From Virgibacillus siamensis (lineage in GTDB: Bacteria > Bacillota > Bacilli > Bacillales > Amphibacillaceae): a stretch of 64,000 nucleotides of DNA. The stretch is taken from assembly GCF_900162695.1 (NCBI RefSeq), contig NZ_FUIH01000007.1:496001-560000 (forward strand), read 5' to 3'. The notes under the pieces are model-generated. The model ran no database searches. It was not told where the DNA came from and was given only the letters and a program-made list of their open reading frames with translations. Shown here piece by piece: positions 42,880 to 51,183 of this stretch (positions within the stretch are counted from its first letter, which is position 1; each line of letters starts with the position of its first letter). The translations under genes were made by a program, and so were the position numbers.

Positions 42880-42904
42880 AGGAGACCAGCTTAAAGCTAC
42901 AGTT

Positions 42905-43033
42905 ATGAATATTTTATCCGATAAAATGCTGATAGAAGCCTTCTATCAGGCAAAAGAACTTAAACTAGATAAGGACTTCATTCGGTTAATTGAAGATGAA
43001 TTAAGAAAACGATCCATTATGGTCGATAAGTAA
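42905..43033 (+). CDS. sda: sporulation inhibitor Sda
   Basis: The 42-residue helical hairpin protein reads MNILSDKMLIEAFYQAKELK at its start and has DFIRLIEDELRKRSI at the C-terminal helix. These are the conserved features of Sda, which inhibits the sporulation kinase KinA (and relatives) when DNA replication is disturbed. The start is ATG 42905 by family length; the nearest purine-rich SD, AAAGGAGA at 42878, is more than 15 nt upstream, which leaves the start or translation signal unclear. A small AGCT/AGCT hairpin lies between the two. Confidence 0.85.
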   Translation: MNILSDKMLIEAFYQAKELKLDKDFIRLIEDELRKRSIMVDK

Positions 43034-43085
43034 TAATTCATCCTAACTTTTGGAAGGTAACATACCAGGGAGATGAAATGCCTGC

Positions 43086-43244
43086 ATGACCTATGCTATT
43101 GCCCAGAGATTCGCTTATATCCGCGTAAAAAATTCCAATGGCGGTATAGGTGCAAGCGTACATCCAGTCCCTGGTTCGATGCCGAAAACGGGAGAGCACT
43201 ATACATGCCATCCGCATCGTGTGTTTTCCCGGCAATACATATAA
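43086..43244 (+). CDS. candidate small unknown protein, 52 residues
   Basis: A frame between sda and the sspO-like gene encodes 52 residues including VKNSNGGIGASVHPVPG and GEHYTCHPHR. Composition looks protein-like, but the nearest SD (GGGAGAT) is about 12-14 nt away, and I do not recognise the family. A reverse-strand frame of similar length overlaps it. The region 43034-43285 holds no other supported gene. Confidence 0.25.
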   Translation: MTYAIAQRFAYIRVKNSNGGIGASVHPVPGSMPKTGEHYTCHPHRVFSRQYI

Positions 43245-43285
43245 ACCACACCTCCTAGCCAGACTAGAGTATGGAGGTGTTTTAA

Positions 43286-43435
43286 ATGAGCGATAAAGAG
43301 AAAAAGAAACGTAATGTCAGCGATGAACAGGCTGTCAGGAAGGATTTAACAAGGCATTATGATCATGAATTTGCTAATGAGCCGCTGACTGAAACAGAAC
43401 GGGCTAATAACAAGAAAACAAAAAAACGACAGTAA
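43286..43435 (+). CDS. SspO-like small spore protein
   Basis: The 49-residue, lysine-rich, highly charged product ends EFANEPLTETERANNKKTKK, which matches the C-terminus of small acid-soluble spore protein O (SspO/CotK). The first half (MSDKEKKKRNVSDEQ) differs from the usual SspO start, so this may be a diverged paralogue. GGAGGTG lies 8 nt before the ATG. Expression in the forespore is expected. Confidence 0.6.
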   Translation: MSDKEKKKRNVSDEQAVRKDLTRHYDHEFANEPLTETERANNKKTKKRQ

Positions 43436-43482
43436 ACCTGGAAGGGGAGTGGATAGTCCATTCCCTTTTTCAATAAGGGCGG

Positions 43483-44145
43483 ATGGAAATGAATGTAAGA
43501 ATTAAATGTACATACAGCACGCCGAAAGGAACAGAGGCAGTTTTTTATTCTGAAGAGATGCAGGCAAAAAAAGCTTTATTGCTGGCGGAAGACCTGGAGA
43601 AAACCGGCCGCATGAAAAACGTGCTGTTTATCGATCATACTGATTATCACTGGAATATGAAAGAAATCAGAAAGCAGCTGGAGGAAATTCAGACCGAACC
43701 ACACGAAGTTTCCGTCTTTTTCGATGGAGGGTTTGATTTGAAGACAAAAAAATCCGGTCTCGGCTGTGCCATTTATTACGAACAGAACGGCAAGGCTTAC
43801 CGGCTCCGCAAAAACGCAATCGTGGATGAATTACAGTCGAACAATGAAGCAGAGTATGCAGCATTGCATTTGGGACTGCAGGAGATTGAAAATCTCGGAG
43901 TTCACCGTATGATAGTTACGTTTGCCGGTGATTCCCGTGTTGTAATCCATCAGCTGGACGGGGAATGGCCATGCTATGAAGCGGAACTCTCAAGCTGGGC
44001 AGACCGGATTGAGGAGAAGATGAAGCGGCTGGGAATTGACCCGGAATATGAAATTGTCCCACGGAAACAAAACCGGGAAGCGGACCAACTGGCAACACAG
44101 GCACTGAAAGGTGTGGAGATCGAAAGTGTCGTGGAGCGGCTTTAA
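43483..44145 (+). CDS. RNase H-like (reverse-transcriptase-like) protein, YpeP type
   Basis: The 220-residue product has a 70-residue N-terminal segment (RIKCTYSTPKGTEAVFYSEE) and a C-terminal RNase HI fold. Catalytic residues are present: Asp in VFFDGGFDLKTK, Glu in SNNEAEYAAL, Asp in TFAGDSRVVIHQL and Asp in NREADQLATQ. It is related to the B. subtilis YpeP/'reverse transcriptase-like' proteins, which are likely RNA/DNA-hybrid nucleases of uncertain activity. The start is ATG 43483 or 43489, near AAGGGCGG. Confidence 0.82.
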   Translation: MEMNVRIKCTYSTPKGTEAVFYSEEMQAKKALLLAEDLEKTGRMKNVLFIDHTDYHWNMKEIRKQLEEIQTEPHEVSVFFDGGFDLKTKKSGLGCAIYYEQNGKAYRLRKNAIVDELQSNNEAEYAALHLGLQEIENLGVHRMIVTFAGDSRVVIHQLDGEWPCYEAELSSWADRIEEKMKRLGIDPEYEIVPRKQNREADQLATQALKGVEIESVVERL

Positions 44146-44271
44146 TAACGGTTTTATTAGAATTTTATTTAAAATGGACAGAGTCTGGGATTCATGCAGA
44201 CTATTATGATCCAGTGGAATAATGTACTGTATCCGGAATGACTCCGGGTGTAGTTCTTTTATGGAAAAGAA

Positions 44272-44504
44272 ATCAACCTTCACAACATGTTATCGACTGT
44301 GACCACACCGGAATCAACCTTCCACGTGAGTTATCAACCATCATGCCCTTGGAATCAACCTTCAAGCTGGAATTATCAACCTTCATTGAGGAAGAATCAA
44401 CTTTCACAACGTGTTATCGACTGTCACCACACCGGAATCAACCTTCCATGTGAGTTATCAACCATCATGCCCTTGGAATCAACCTTCCACGTGAGTTATC
44501 AACC
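44272..44504. repeat. helically phased ATCAACC array B (12 units)
   Basis: ATCAACC (variants ATCGACT, ATCAACT) starts at 44272, 44292, 44313, 44333, 44354, 44375, 44396, 44416, 44436, 44457, 44478 and 44498. The spacing is 20-21 bp throughout. Units mostly alternate between the flanks GGAATCAACCTTC and GTTATCAACC. It lies between convergent genes (RNase H-like and DUF421). The region 44146-44270 upstream of it holds no gene. Confidence 0.95.
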
Positions 44505-44526
44505 TTCCATCTCAATAAAAGACGCC

Positions 44527-45393
44527 TTACCCCTCATTTAAATACGGCCGGATGGAGTCAATGGTTTGCTGCAGGTTTTCGGACTGTTGGGCGTACATTT
44601 TCTTGGCTTCGGGATTATCTGTCTGTAACGAATATGTTTCCAGATCCGCTTGCACTTTTTTCAGGGAAGCAGCGAGGAGCGGCTTTTGCTTAATCTTATG
44701 CTGCTTTAGATCATCGTTATATAAATCTGCATAGACATTGCCGCTGGAGTCAATTTGTGCCAAAAACACATCCTCATAATCTGTCGCACCTTGCTTCTGA
44801 ATTTCACCCTTCAGCCATTCGCTGGAATAACCGAGTGATTGCAGACTCTTATCCATAAGTTTCCCATCCATGACGACAATTGCAGGGCCATGTTCTTTGT
44901 TCACAGTGATACCGAGCTGGCTGGGGGTTAGGGGCTGCTGCTCCGATTTTTTCAAAACACTTAGTTGCCCGTTCGTTTCGATGACAGCCATTTCTACATC
45001 CGTCACTTTGAATACATTTTTTTCCCGCAAAAACAGCATCAGTTCATCTATACTGACTTTACTCTTCTTCAGGTTATTTTCCAGAATTTTCCCATCCTCA
45101 ATTAAGACAGTCGGTTTCCCATCCGTCAATTTTCGAAATTTTAACGATCTCAGTCCAAAAAAGGAGAGCAATACCGGGAAAAGACCCATGATGATCAGAC
45201 CGACAAGACCATTGGAAATTTTTATATTTTGGTCAATTGCCATTGAAGCGGCAATTGATCCGATCGTGATTCCTACACAGTAATCAAAAAAGGTCAGCTG
45301 GGAAAGTTGTTTTTTTCCCATAATCCGTGCCATAACCATTAACAAAAGAAATGCTAAAACCGACCGGATAATAGTTAATAAAAATTCAGGCAT
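44527..45393 (-). CDS. DUF421 membrane protein with C-terminal extension
   Basis: The 288-residue protein has three N-terminal helices (about residues 5-80) and the DUF421 domain (about 85-215, with AVIETNGQLSVLKKSE and AIVVMDGKLM). An extra charged C-terminal helical segment (about 225-288) follows. It is a longer relative of the protein at 6.9 kb. ATG 45393 follows GGAGGA by 7 nt; a longer frame to 45516 adds unrelated residues. It is divergent from a DUF4363 lipoprotein, a common partnership. Function is not known. Confidence 0.85.
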   Translation of the reverse strand: MPEFLLTIIRSVLAFLLLMVMARIMGKKQLSQLTFFDYCVGITIGSIAASMAIDQNIKISNGLVGLIIMGLFPVLLSFFGLRSLKFRKLTDGKPTVLIEDGKILENNLKKSKVSIDELMLFLREKNVFKVTDVEMAVIETNGQLSVLKKSEQQPLTPSQLGITVNKEHGPAIVVMDGKLMDKSLQSLGYSSEWLKGEIQKQGATDYEDVFLAQIDSSGNVYADLYNDDLKQHKIKQKPLLAASLKKVQADLETYSLQTDNPEAKKMYAQQSENLQQTIDSIRPYLNEG

Positions 45394-45478
45394 GATGTTC
45401 CTCCATTCTTCTGATTCACATGAAATTCTTTTTTTATTATTGGACAAGATAAGGAAAAACATGTAGGAGGGTTGTATT

Positions 45479-45811
45479 TTGAAAAAAATGATTGTGGTTT
45501 TCCTTGGCGTATGCATGATACTGTTGACGGGGTGTCAATCTGAAAAGGCATTTTTTCATGAAATGCAGGACATTAACAAAACAGTGGAACAGAAAGACTG
45601 GGATCAGGCAAAAGCAAATGTGAAAAAACTGAGTCAACTGTATAAAAAAGAGAAATGGAAACTTCAGCTGCTGGGGGACGAGGCGGAATATGAAGGTATT
45701 AATGTTGAACTGCAAGTGCTGAAAGAATCCGTGCAGGCTAAAGACAAAACACAGACAAAAGTCTCGCTCGGAACGATACGCGGTCATTTAAAGGATATAT
45801 ATTCATTTTAA
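45479..45811 (+). CDS. DUF4363 lipoprotein
   Basis: The 110-residue product has a lipoprotein signal peptide ending LLTGC (Cys19), followed by a helical domain typical of DUF4363 proteins. It starts with TTG after AGGAGGG. The divergent gene is a DUF421 protein; DUF421 and DUF4363 genes often pair in Bacillaceae. Function is unknown. Confidence 0.75.
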   Translation: MKKMIVVFLGVCMILLTGCQSEKAFFHEMQDINKTVEQKDWDQAKANVKKLSQLYKKEKWKLQLLGDEAEYEGINVELQVLKESVQAKDKTQTKVSLGTIRGHLKDIYSF

Positions 45812-45868
45812 TTGGCATTCATTTTATTGAAAAAAACGGGGATGTTATTAATAAAGGAGGTGTAAGTA

Positions 45869-46090
45869 ATGGCTGAAGCAATTGAACGAAACGACCCGAA
45901 TGCATGGGCACAGTGGGTTGGATGGATTGGAATAATTGTTGGAATTGCTGCGTTTTTCATTTCGTCATTCTGGATAGGAGCAGCTGCCATTATCCTTGGT
46001 ATTATCGCACTGTGCGGTAAATCAATTACGCTTGGATGGTGGGGGATTGGTATTGGTGCCGCCGCCATCATTATTCAATGGTTTTTGTAA
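45869..46090 (+). CDS. small hydrophobic membrane protein
   Basis: The 73-residue product has two membrane helices (about residues 20-40 and 42-72), is rich in I, G, A and W, and carries a polar N-terminus MAEAIERNDPNAWAQW. It has a strong SD, AAAGGAGGTG. It resembles short DUF4190-type membrane proteins. No function can be given. A terminator-like hairpin follows. Confidence 0.65.
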   Translation: MAEAIERNDPNAWAQWVGWIGIIVGIAAFFISSFWIGAAAIILGIIALCGKSITLGWWGIGIGAAAIIIQWFL

Positions 46091-46107
46091 CATGAAGTTA
46101 GATACGG

Positions 46108-46150
46108 AAAAGGGAGTGTTCCATTAATTTGGTACAGTCCCTTTTCTGTT
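46108..46150 (+). terminator. terminator after the small membrane protein gene
   Basis: AAAAGGGA and TCCCTTTT enclose a 22-nt loop region, then CTGTTTTG. Confidence 0.7.
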
Positions 46151-46235
46151 TTGAAAAAACCTTCTTTGATGTAATCATATTGCCTCCCGTGTATCCGCCA
46201 TTCAGGAATTTAAATAAACTTTTTTATTTTTTCTG

Positions 46236-46270
46236 TTGCATTTTTATTCATTATATTGCATAATAATACA
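46236..46270 (+). promoter_or_regulatory. argGHF promoter with two phased ARG boxes
   Basis: TTGCAT (46236-46241), a 17-bp spacer and CATAAT (46259-46264) form the promoter. TGCATTTTTATTCA (46237-46250; complement TGAATAAAAATGCA, a near-exact ARG box) and TGCATAATAATACA (46257-46270) overlap both elements. The boxes start 20 bp apart, about two helical turns, as expected for the ArgR/AhrC hexamer, which would block RNA polymerase when arginine is plentiful. Confidence 0.8.
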
Positions 46271-46298
46271 CAACATAATTTTCGAAGGGGAGATTCCG

Positions 46299-47558
46299 AT
46301 GGCTAAAGATAAAATTGTACTCGCATACTCCGGAGGGCTTGATACCTCAGTCGCGGTGAAATGGCTGCAGGATAAATATAATTTTGATGTCATTGCGGTT
46401 GCACTTGATGTTGGGGAAGGTAAGGATCTCGATTTCGTTCAGAAAAAAGCACTTGAGGTCGGTGCACTGAAATCATATGTGGTGGATGCAAAGGCGCTTT
46501 TTTCCGAAGAATATGTTTTGCCGGCATTGCAGGCAAACTTATTGTACGAAGGAAAATATCCGCTTATTTCAGCATTGTCGCGTCCACTCATTGCAAAAAT
46601 TCTGACTGACATTGCTGAAAAAGAGGGCGCTGTGGCGGTTGCGCACGGCTGTACCGGAAAAGGAAACGACCAGGTTAGATTTGATGTGGCATTCACTGCA
46701 TTGAACCCGAATTTGCAGATTGTTGCACCAGTCCGTGAATGGGCAATGTCCCGTGGTGAGGAAATTGCTTATGCGGAAGAACACGGGATTCCGATTCCAA
46801 TTCAGCAGGATAATCCATTCAGCATTGACCAAAACCTGTGGGGACGCAGCAATGAATGCGGGGTGCTGGAAGATCCATGGGCAGAGGCACCGGAAGAAGC
46901 GTATGATCTAACGACAAATCCTGTTGATGCACCAAACGAACCGCAAACTGTAGCAATTACCTTCAAGCAGGGAAAGCCGGTTGCACTTAATGGCGAAGAA
47001 CTGCCGCTCGAGGAATTGATTTTATCATTAAATGAAATTGCCGGAAAACATGGCGTTGGACGTATCGACCATGTGGAAAATCGTCTTGTTGGAATCAAAT
47101 CCCGTGAAATATACGAAGCACCGGCAGCATTGACATTAATTGCAGCGCATCAGGAATTGGAGGCTTTGACACTGCCGAGAGAGGTTGCACAGTTCAAGCC
47201 GACAATCGAGCAAAAATTTAACCAGAGCGTTTATGACGGTCTGTGGTATTCACCGCTGACGGACAGTCTTAAAGCTTTTATCAGTGAAACGCAAAAACAT
47301 GTGTCCGGGACAGTCAAAGTAAAACTGTACAAAGGGCATGCACAAGTGGTTGGCCGTACTTCCGCAAATTCACTGTATGATTTTGATCTGGCAACTTACG
47401 ATAAGGAAGATGCCTTTGATCATAAGGCCGCGCTTGGATTTATCAAGTTGTGGGGACTGCCGACGCAAGTTCATTCCGCGGTTAACAAGCAGGAAGAAAC
47501 GAAAGATGATTCCACGGAAAAAATCAAATTCGATGTAAAGGAAGCAATTAAACAGTGA
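46299..47558 (+). CDS. argG: argininosuccinate synthase ArgG
   Basis: The 419-residue product has the ATP pyrophosphatase P-loop AYSGGLDTS near residues 9-17 and the conserved GRSNECGVLEDPW segment. It joins citrulline and aspartate in arginine synthesis. ATG 46299 follows AAGGGGAG by 7 nt; a longer frame to 46236 would start inside the promoter. It overlaps argH as GTGA. Confidence 0.97.
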   Translation: MAKDKIVLAYSGGLDTSVAVKWLQDKYNFDVIAVALDVGEGKDLDFVQKKALEVGALKSYVVDAKALFSEEYVLPALQANLLYEGKYPLISALSRPLIAKILTDIAEKEGAVAVAHGCTGKGNDQVRFDVAFTALNPNLQIVAPVREWAMSRGEEIAYAEEHGIPIPIQQDNPFSIDQNLWGRSNECGVLEDPWAEAPEEAYDLTTNPVDAPNEPQTVAITFKQGKPVALNGEELPLEELILSLNEIAGKHGVGRIDHVENRLVGIKSREIYEAPAALTLIAAHQELEALTLPREVAQFKPTIEQKFNQSVYDGLWYSPLTDSLKAFISETQKHVSGTVKVKLYKGHAQVVGRTSANSLYDFDLATYDKEDAFDHKAALGFIKLWGLPTQVHSAVNKQEETKDDSTEKIKFDVKEAIKQ

Positions 47559-48976
47559 AACTATGGGGAGGGCGTTTTACAAAACCAACCAATCAATTAG
47601 TGGACGAATACACAGCATCAATTAGGTTTGACCGGAAACTGGCACAGTATGATATCCAGGGAAGTCTGGCACATGTGGCGATGCTCGCGGAAACCGGGAT
47701 TCTTTCCGAAAAAGATGCAGCAGAAATCACAGACGGACTCCATACTGTTTCTGAAAAAATCAAAAACGGTGAAGCCGAACTGACCGAAGAAAATGAAGAT
47801 ATTCATATGAACGTGGAAAAACTGCTGATTGAAGCAGTTGGTCCAGTTGGCGGAAAACTGCACACCGGCAGGAGCAGGAACGATCAGGTAGCATTGGATA
47901 TGCGTCTTTATTTACGGGAGATGCTCGTGGAAATCGGTCAACTGCTGCTTGACGTTCAACAATCACTTTACAAGCAGGCGGAGCGGAACATGGATACGAT
48001 TTTACCGGGGTACACGCATTTGCAGCGGGCACAGCCGGTCCTGTTTGCCCATCATATGATGGCTTATGTGTTCATGTTTCAACGGGATATCGAACGAATC
48101 ACTGACAGTTGGAAGCGTGTGAACCAGTCACCGCTTGGTGCAGGAGCGCTTGCCGGTACGACATTCCCGATTGATCGGGAACTGACTGCGGAAAAACTGC
48201 ACTTTGACGGAATTTGTGAAAACAGCCTGGATGCAGTGAGTGACCGTGATTTTGTCGTTGAATTTTTATCTGACGCATCGCTAATTGGCGCGCATCTGTC
48301 CAGATTGTGCGAGGAGCTTGTCCAGTGGTCCAGCGCCGAATTCAATTTTGTCGAGCTGGATGATGCCTTTTGCACCGGAAGCAGCATGATGCCCCAAAAG
48401 AAAAACCCCGATGTTGCAGAACTTGTCCGGGGCAAAACCGGCCGCGTATACGGCAATCTGATCGGCATGCTGACCACGTTGAAAGGACTCCCGCTCGCAT
48501 ATAACAAAGATATGCAGGAGGACAAAGAAGGTATGTTTGATTCAGCCGAAACGCTGAAAGGGGCACTGGCATTGTTCGCTCCGATGATTGAGACAATGCA
48601 TGTGAAGAAGGAAAGGATGTACAGCTCTGTCCGGAACGATTTTTCCAATGCGACGGACCTGGCAGACTACCTTGTCACAAAAGGAATGCCGTTTCGCGAA
48701 TCACACGCGGTTGTCGGAAATATCGTACTGCACTGCATTAACAACGGCACCTATTTGCTCGATTTATCATTAGAGGAATTGCAATCATTTTCGAATCTTA
48801 TTACAGATGATATTTTTGAAAAACTTGCCCCAAAAACGGTAGTCAATGCACGTGATGTGGCAGGCGGGACAGCCCAAAACCGGGTACAGGCACAGTTGGA
48901 TAAGGCAGCGAATCTTTTTGAGGAAACGGCTGTCTGGATCGAGGAACATGAGCAAAAAATCGCCTTGAAATATTGA
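47555..48976 (+). CDS. argH: argininosuccinate lyase ArgH
   Basis: The 473-residue product starts KLWGGRF and has the fumarase/aspartase superfamily signature SSMMPQKKNPDVAEL, plus THLQRAQPV and NDQVALD. It splits argininosuccinate into arginine and fumarate. The start codon is GTG, overlapping the argG stop, so translation is probably coupled. Length and motifs are normal. Confidence 0.97.
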   Translation: MKLWGGRFTKPTNQLVDEYTASIRFDRKLAQYDIQGSLAHVAMLAETGILSEKDAAEITDGLHTVSEKIKNGEAELTEENEDIHMNVEKLLIEAVGPVGGKLHTGRSRNDQVALDMRLYLREMLVEIGQLLLDVQQSLYKQAERNMDTILPGYTHLQRAQPVLFAHHMMAYVFMFQRDIERITDSWKRVNQSPLGAGALAGTTFPIDRELTAEKLHFDGICENSLDAVSDRDFVVEFLSDASLIGAHLSRLCEELVQWSSAEFNFVELDDAFCTGSSMMPQKKNPDVAELVRGKTGRVYGNLIGMLTTLKGLPLAYNKDMQEDKEGMFDSAETLKGALALFAPMIETMHVKKERMYSSVRNDFSNATDLADYLVTKGMPFRESHAVVGNIVLHCINNGTYLLDLSLEELQSFSNLITDDIFEKLAPKTVVNARDVAGGTAQNRVQAQLDKAANLFEETAVWIEEHEQKIALKY

Positions 48977-48998
48977 AGAGGAGCGTGACGCGAACATG

Positions 48999-49958
48999 AT
49001 GGTAAATATGAAACAATCCAGCCCCCCCGTTGAATTATCGGGAAAAGATTTTTTAACATTAACTGACTACTCATACAGTGAACTGTCCTATTTAATTGAG
49101 CTTGCCCATGATTTAAAGAAGAAACAGAAATCCGGTGAGGTTTTCCATCCGCTTCAAGGAAAAACACTCGGCATGATATTTGAAAAATCCTCGACCAGGA
49201 CCCGCGTGTCATTTGAAACAGGGATTTATCAATTGGGCGGTATGGGAACTTTCCTAAGCACAAACGATCTCCAACTGGGCAGGGGTGAACGGGTCGCTGA
49301 TACAGCAAAAGTTCTTTCCGGCTACCTGGATGGCATCATGATCCGCACGTATTCACAGGCGATGGTAAAGGAATTGGCCGCTAATGCAAGCATTCCAGTT
49401 ATTAACGGGCTGACTGACGTCTACCACCCTTGTCAGGTGCTTGCTGATTTGCAGACGATCGAAGAAGTCAAAGGCGGATTGAAAGGTGTGAAATTGGCAT
49501 TCATTGGCGACGGTAACAACATGGCCAACTCACTTGTTCTTGGCGCAGCCATTATGGGCATGCACATCAGCGTTGCCGCACCGGAGGGATACCTGCCGGA
49601 TACAGCCATTACGAAAAAAGCTGCCAAAATTGCTGCTGCTTCCGGCGCGAAAATTGAAATCACAACAGATCCGCTGCACGCTGCTGAAAAAGCGGATATC
49701 ATCTATACCGATGTATGGGCCAGCATGGGGCAGGAAAACGAATCGACAGCGCGTGAACAGGCTTTTAAAGATTTTCAGGTAAACAACGAGCTGCTTGCAT
49801 TGGCTAAAGAAGATGTCACTTTCTTGCACTGTCTTCCCGCACATCGCGGTGAAGAGGTTAGCGCAGACGTGATTGACGGCAAGCATTCCGTTGTGTTCCA
49901 GCAGGCTGAAAATCGCCTTCATGTCCAAAAGGCGCTAATGACTGCGTTGATGGGCTAG
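48999..49958 (+). CDS. argF: ornithine carbamoyltransferase ArgF
   Basis: The product (319-320 residues, two tandem ATGs at 48996 and 48999) has the carbamoyl-phosphate motif SSTRTR, the HPCQ loop and HCLPAHRG, complete for an ornithine carbamoyltransferase. It makes citrulline for ArgG. GAGGAG lies upstream. argF after argGH closes a late-pathway arginine operon, with a strong terminator. Confidence 0.96.
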   Translation: MVNMKQSSPPVELSGKDFLTLTDYSYSELSYLIELAHDLKKKQKSGEVFHPLQGKTLGMIFEKSSTRTRVSFETGIYQLGGMGTFLSTNDLQLGRGERVADTAKVLSGYLDGIMIRTYSQAMVKELAANASIPVINGLTDVYHPCQVLADLQTIEEVKGGLKGVKLAFIGDGNNMANSLVLGAAIMGMHISVAAPEGYLPDTAITKKAAKIAAASGAKIEITTDPLHAAEKADIIYTDVWASMGQENESTAREQAFKDFQVNNELLALAKEDVTFLHCLPAHRGEEVSADVIDGKHSVVFQQAENRLHVQKALMTALMG

Positions 49959-50034
49959 GTTGTTTTAGCCAAGATTTCAAAACAGATATGTTTTTTTCAG
50001 AATTAGTCATGATATTTTTTCATTCCGGCACACC

Positions 50035-50074
50035 AAAAGTCAGCCGCACCTTATTTAAGGGCGGCTGACTTTTT
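50035..50074 (+). terminator. argGHF terminator
   Basis: AAAAGTCAGCCGC, a loop, GCGGCTGACTTTTT. A near twin (AAAAGTCAGCC...GGCTGACTTTTT) ends the gene at 58417. Confidence 0.9.
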
Positions 50075-50214
50075 AATATGATCAAAAATAAGTTCAAATT
50101 TAACTTATTTTCAGATAAAATAGAGTTAATGTTAAAAACATAACAATATATCTTGGTTCAAACATTTAAATGGATATATTCCTCATGACCTGACACCCTC
50201 AAAAAACTTCCATT

Positions 50215-50295
50215 AATGTGACAGACCCATTCGGATACGTTTGGTGGGTTGCACCACAACTAAAAGATGTACCGCTTGGTCAGGTCGAAGTATAA
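50215..50295 (+). pseudogene. C-terminal remnant of a VOC (glyoxalase/PhnB-like) protein
   Basis: An open 26-codon stretch encodes NVTDPFGYVWWVAPQL and ends in a stop. This is the typical last beta-strand region (DPFGxxWxxA) of a PhnB/glyoxalase-like protein, without the rest. It lies just before the DinB-type gene. The other bases of 50075-50321 hold nothing else I can support. Confidence 0.7.
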
Positions 50296-50321
50296 CAAAA
50301 TTAAAGGGAGATGTGTCGTAA

Positions 50322-50789
50322 ATGATTCATGCTCAAGAAGTATTGTTGGACCAGTTGCTCGCCAACGCTAATGATCCCAGCTGGTATACCTCCTTTCAGG
50401 AATCAGTGGATGGCGTTGAGGAAGAGGATGCATTTTGGAAACCGGACGAGAAAAGTCACAGTATCGCAGAAATTGTACAGCATCTTATTTATTGGAATGA
50501 TGTATGGCAAAACAGATATGTGGCAGGGGATGTGCATGCAGTTCCATCCGTAAAGGACAATGCAAATACGTTTCATACTTCGGAAAACACCGGTTTTTTG
50601 GAGCTGAAAGAAAGGTTACTTGAAATATTGTTACATTGGCAAAATCTGCTGACAATAGAGAAACTTGAATCGAACGTTAAAAACTTTCCGGTTCAAACGG
50701 AATGGTGGGGCATCATTGCAAACGCTGCTACACATAATGCTTATCATATCGGACAGATAACCTATATCCGAAAAATGAAAAAAGCATGA
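50322..50789 (+). CDS. DinB-family protein
   Basis: The 155-residue four-helix-bundle protein belongs to the DinB/YfiT family. Histidines at about residue 51 (IVQHLIYWN) and near 139-143 (THNAYHIGQI) form the usual metal site. Some relatives act in thiol (bacillithiol) transfer or detoxification; others are DNA-damage inducible. AAAGGGAG precedes the ATG. Confidence 0.85.
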   Translation: MIHAQEVLLDQLLANANDPSWYTSFQESVDGVEEEDAFWKPDEKSHSIAEIVQHLIYWNDVWQNRYVAGDVHAVPSVKDNANTFHTSENTGFLELKERLLEILLHWQNLLTIEKLESNVKNFPVQTEWWGIIANAATHNAYHIGQITYIRKMKKA

Positions 50790-50804
50790 GAAGGAGGAGC
50801 AAAA

Positions 50805-51074
50805 ATGGATGCGGCCCAACGGGAAAATAGCAAAAGACATTTTCATATGATTATTGGTAATATTGGATTTTTGCTGATTGGGCTTGGTGTGATTAGAGTA
50901 ATGGAATTATTGGACGACAGGTTGGTACAGGGATTATTATTGTTTGGATTTCTGGGCCTGGTCACTTACCTGCGTTTTTTGGAAGAAAAAATTGTCCCCA
51001 AAAAAGAAGTTATTTTAAGCTGCATCGTTTCTATTACTATATTTATAGTTTTATCAATCATTATATTAATTTAG
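50805..51074 (+). CDS. hypothetical membrane protein, 89 residues
   Basis: Three hydrophobic segments (about residues 14-33, 40-57 and 68-89) follow a basic N-terminus. The SD GAAGGAGG is strong, and the gene begins 15 bp after dinB, suggesting one transcript. I do not recognise the family. Confidence 0.6.
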   Translation: MDAAQRENSKRHFHMIIGNIGFLLIGLGVIRVMELLDDRLVQGLLLFGFLGLVTYLRFLEEKIVPKKEVILSCIVSITIFIVLSIIILI

Positions 51075-51183
51075 ATTAACCGCCATAAACCGGCTGATGG
51101 AAAGTTTGACAGTATACTTAGCAGTGCGGGGAATGTAGTTTGTACTTATGAAAAAACACTATTTTGGTCCGGGGGAAACGCCA

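Noticed and set aside
42845..42904. N-terminal extension of Sda from a TTG codon.
   Set aside because: Sda proteins are about 42-52 residues and begin near the MNILSDKML segment; the extension does not resemble the family.
43038..43235. Reverse-strand frame of 65 codons between sda and the sspO-like gene.
   Set aside because: No acceptable SD at its start. A strong AGGAGGTG on that strand at about 43250 instead leads into a frame of only 13 codons.
44238..44541. Overlapping forward frames rich in STFHVSYQPS across array B.
   Set aside because: They are translations of the ATCAACC repeats in different frames, with no ribosome-binding site.
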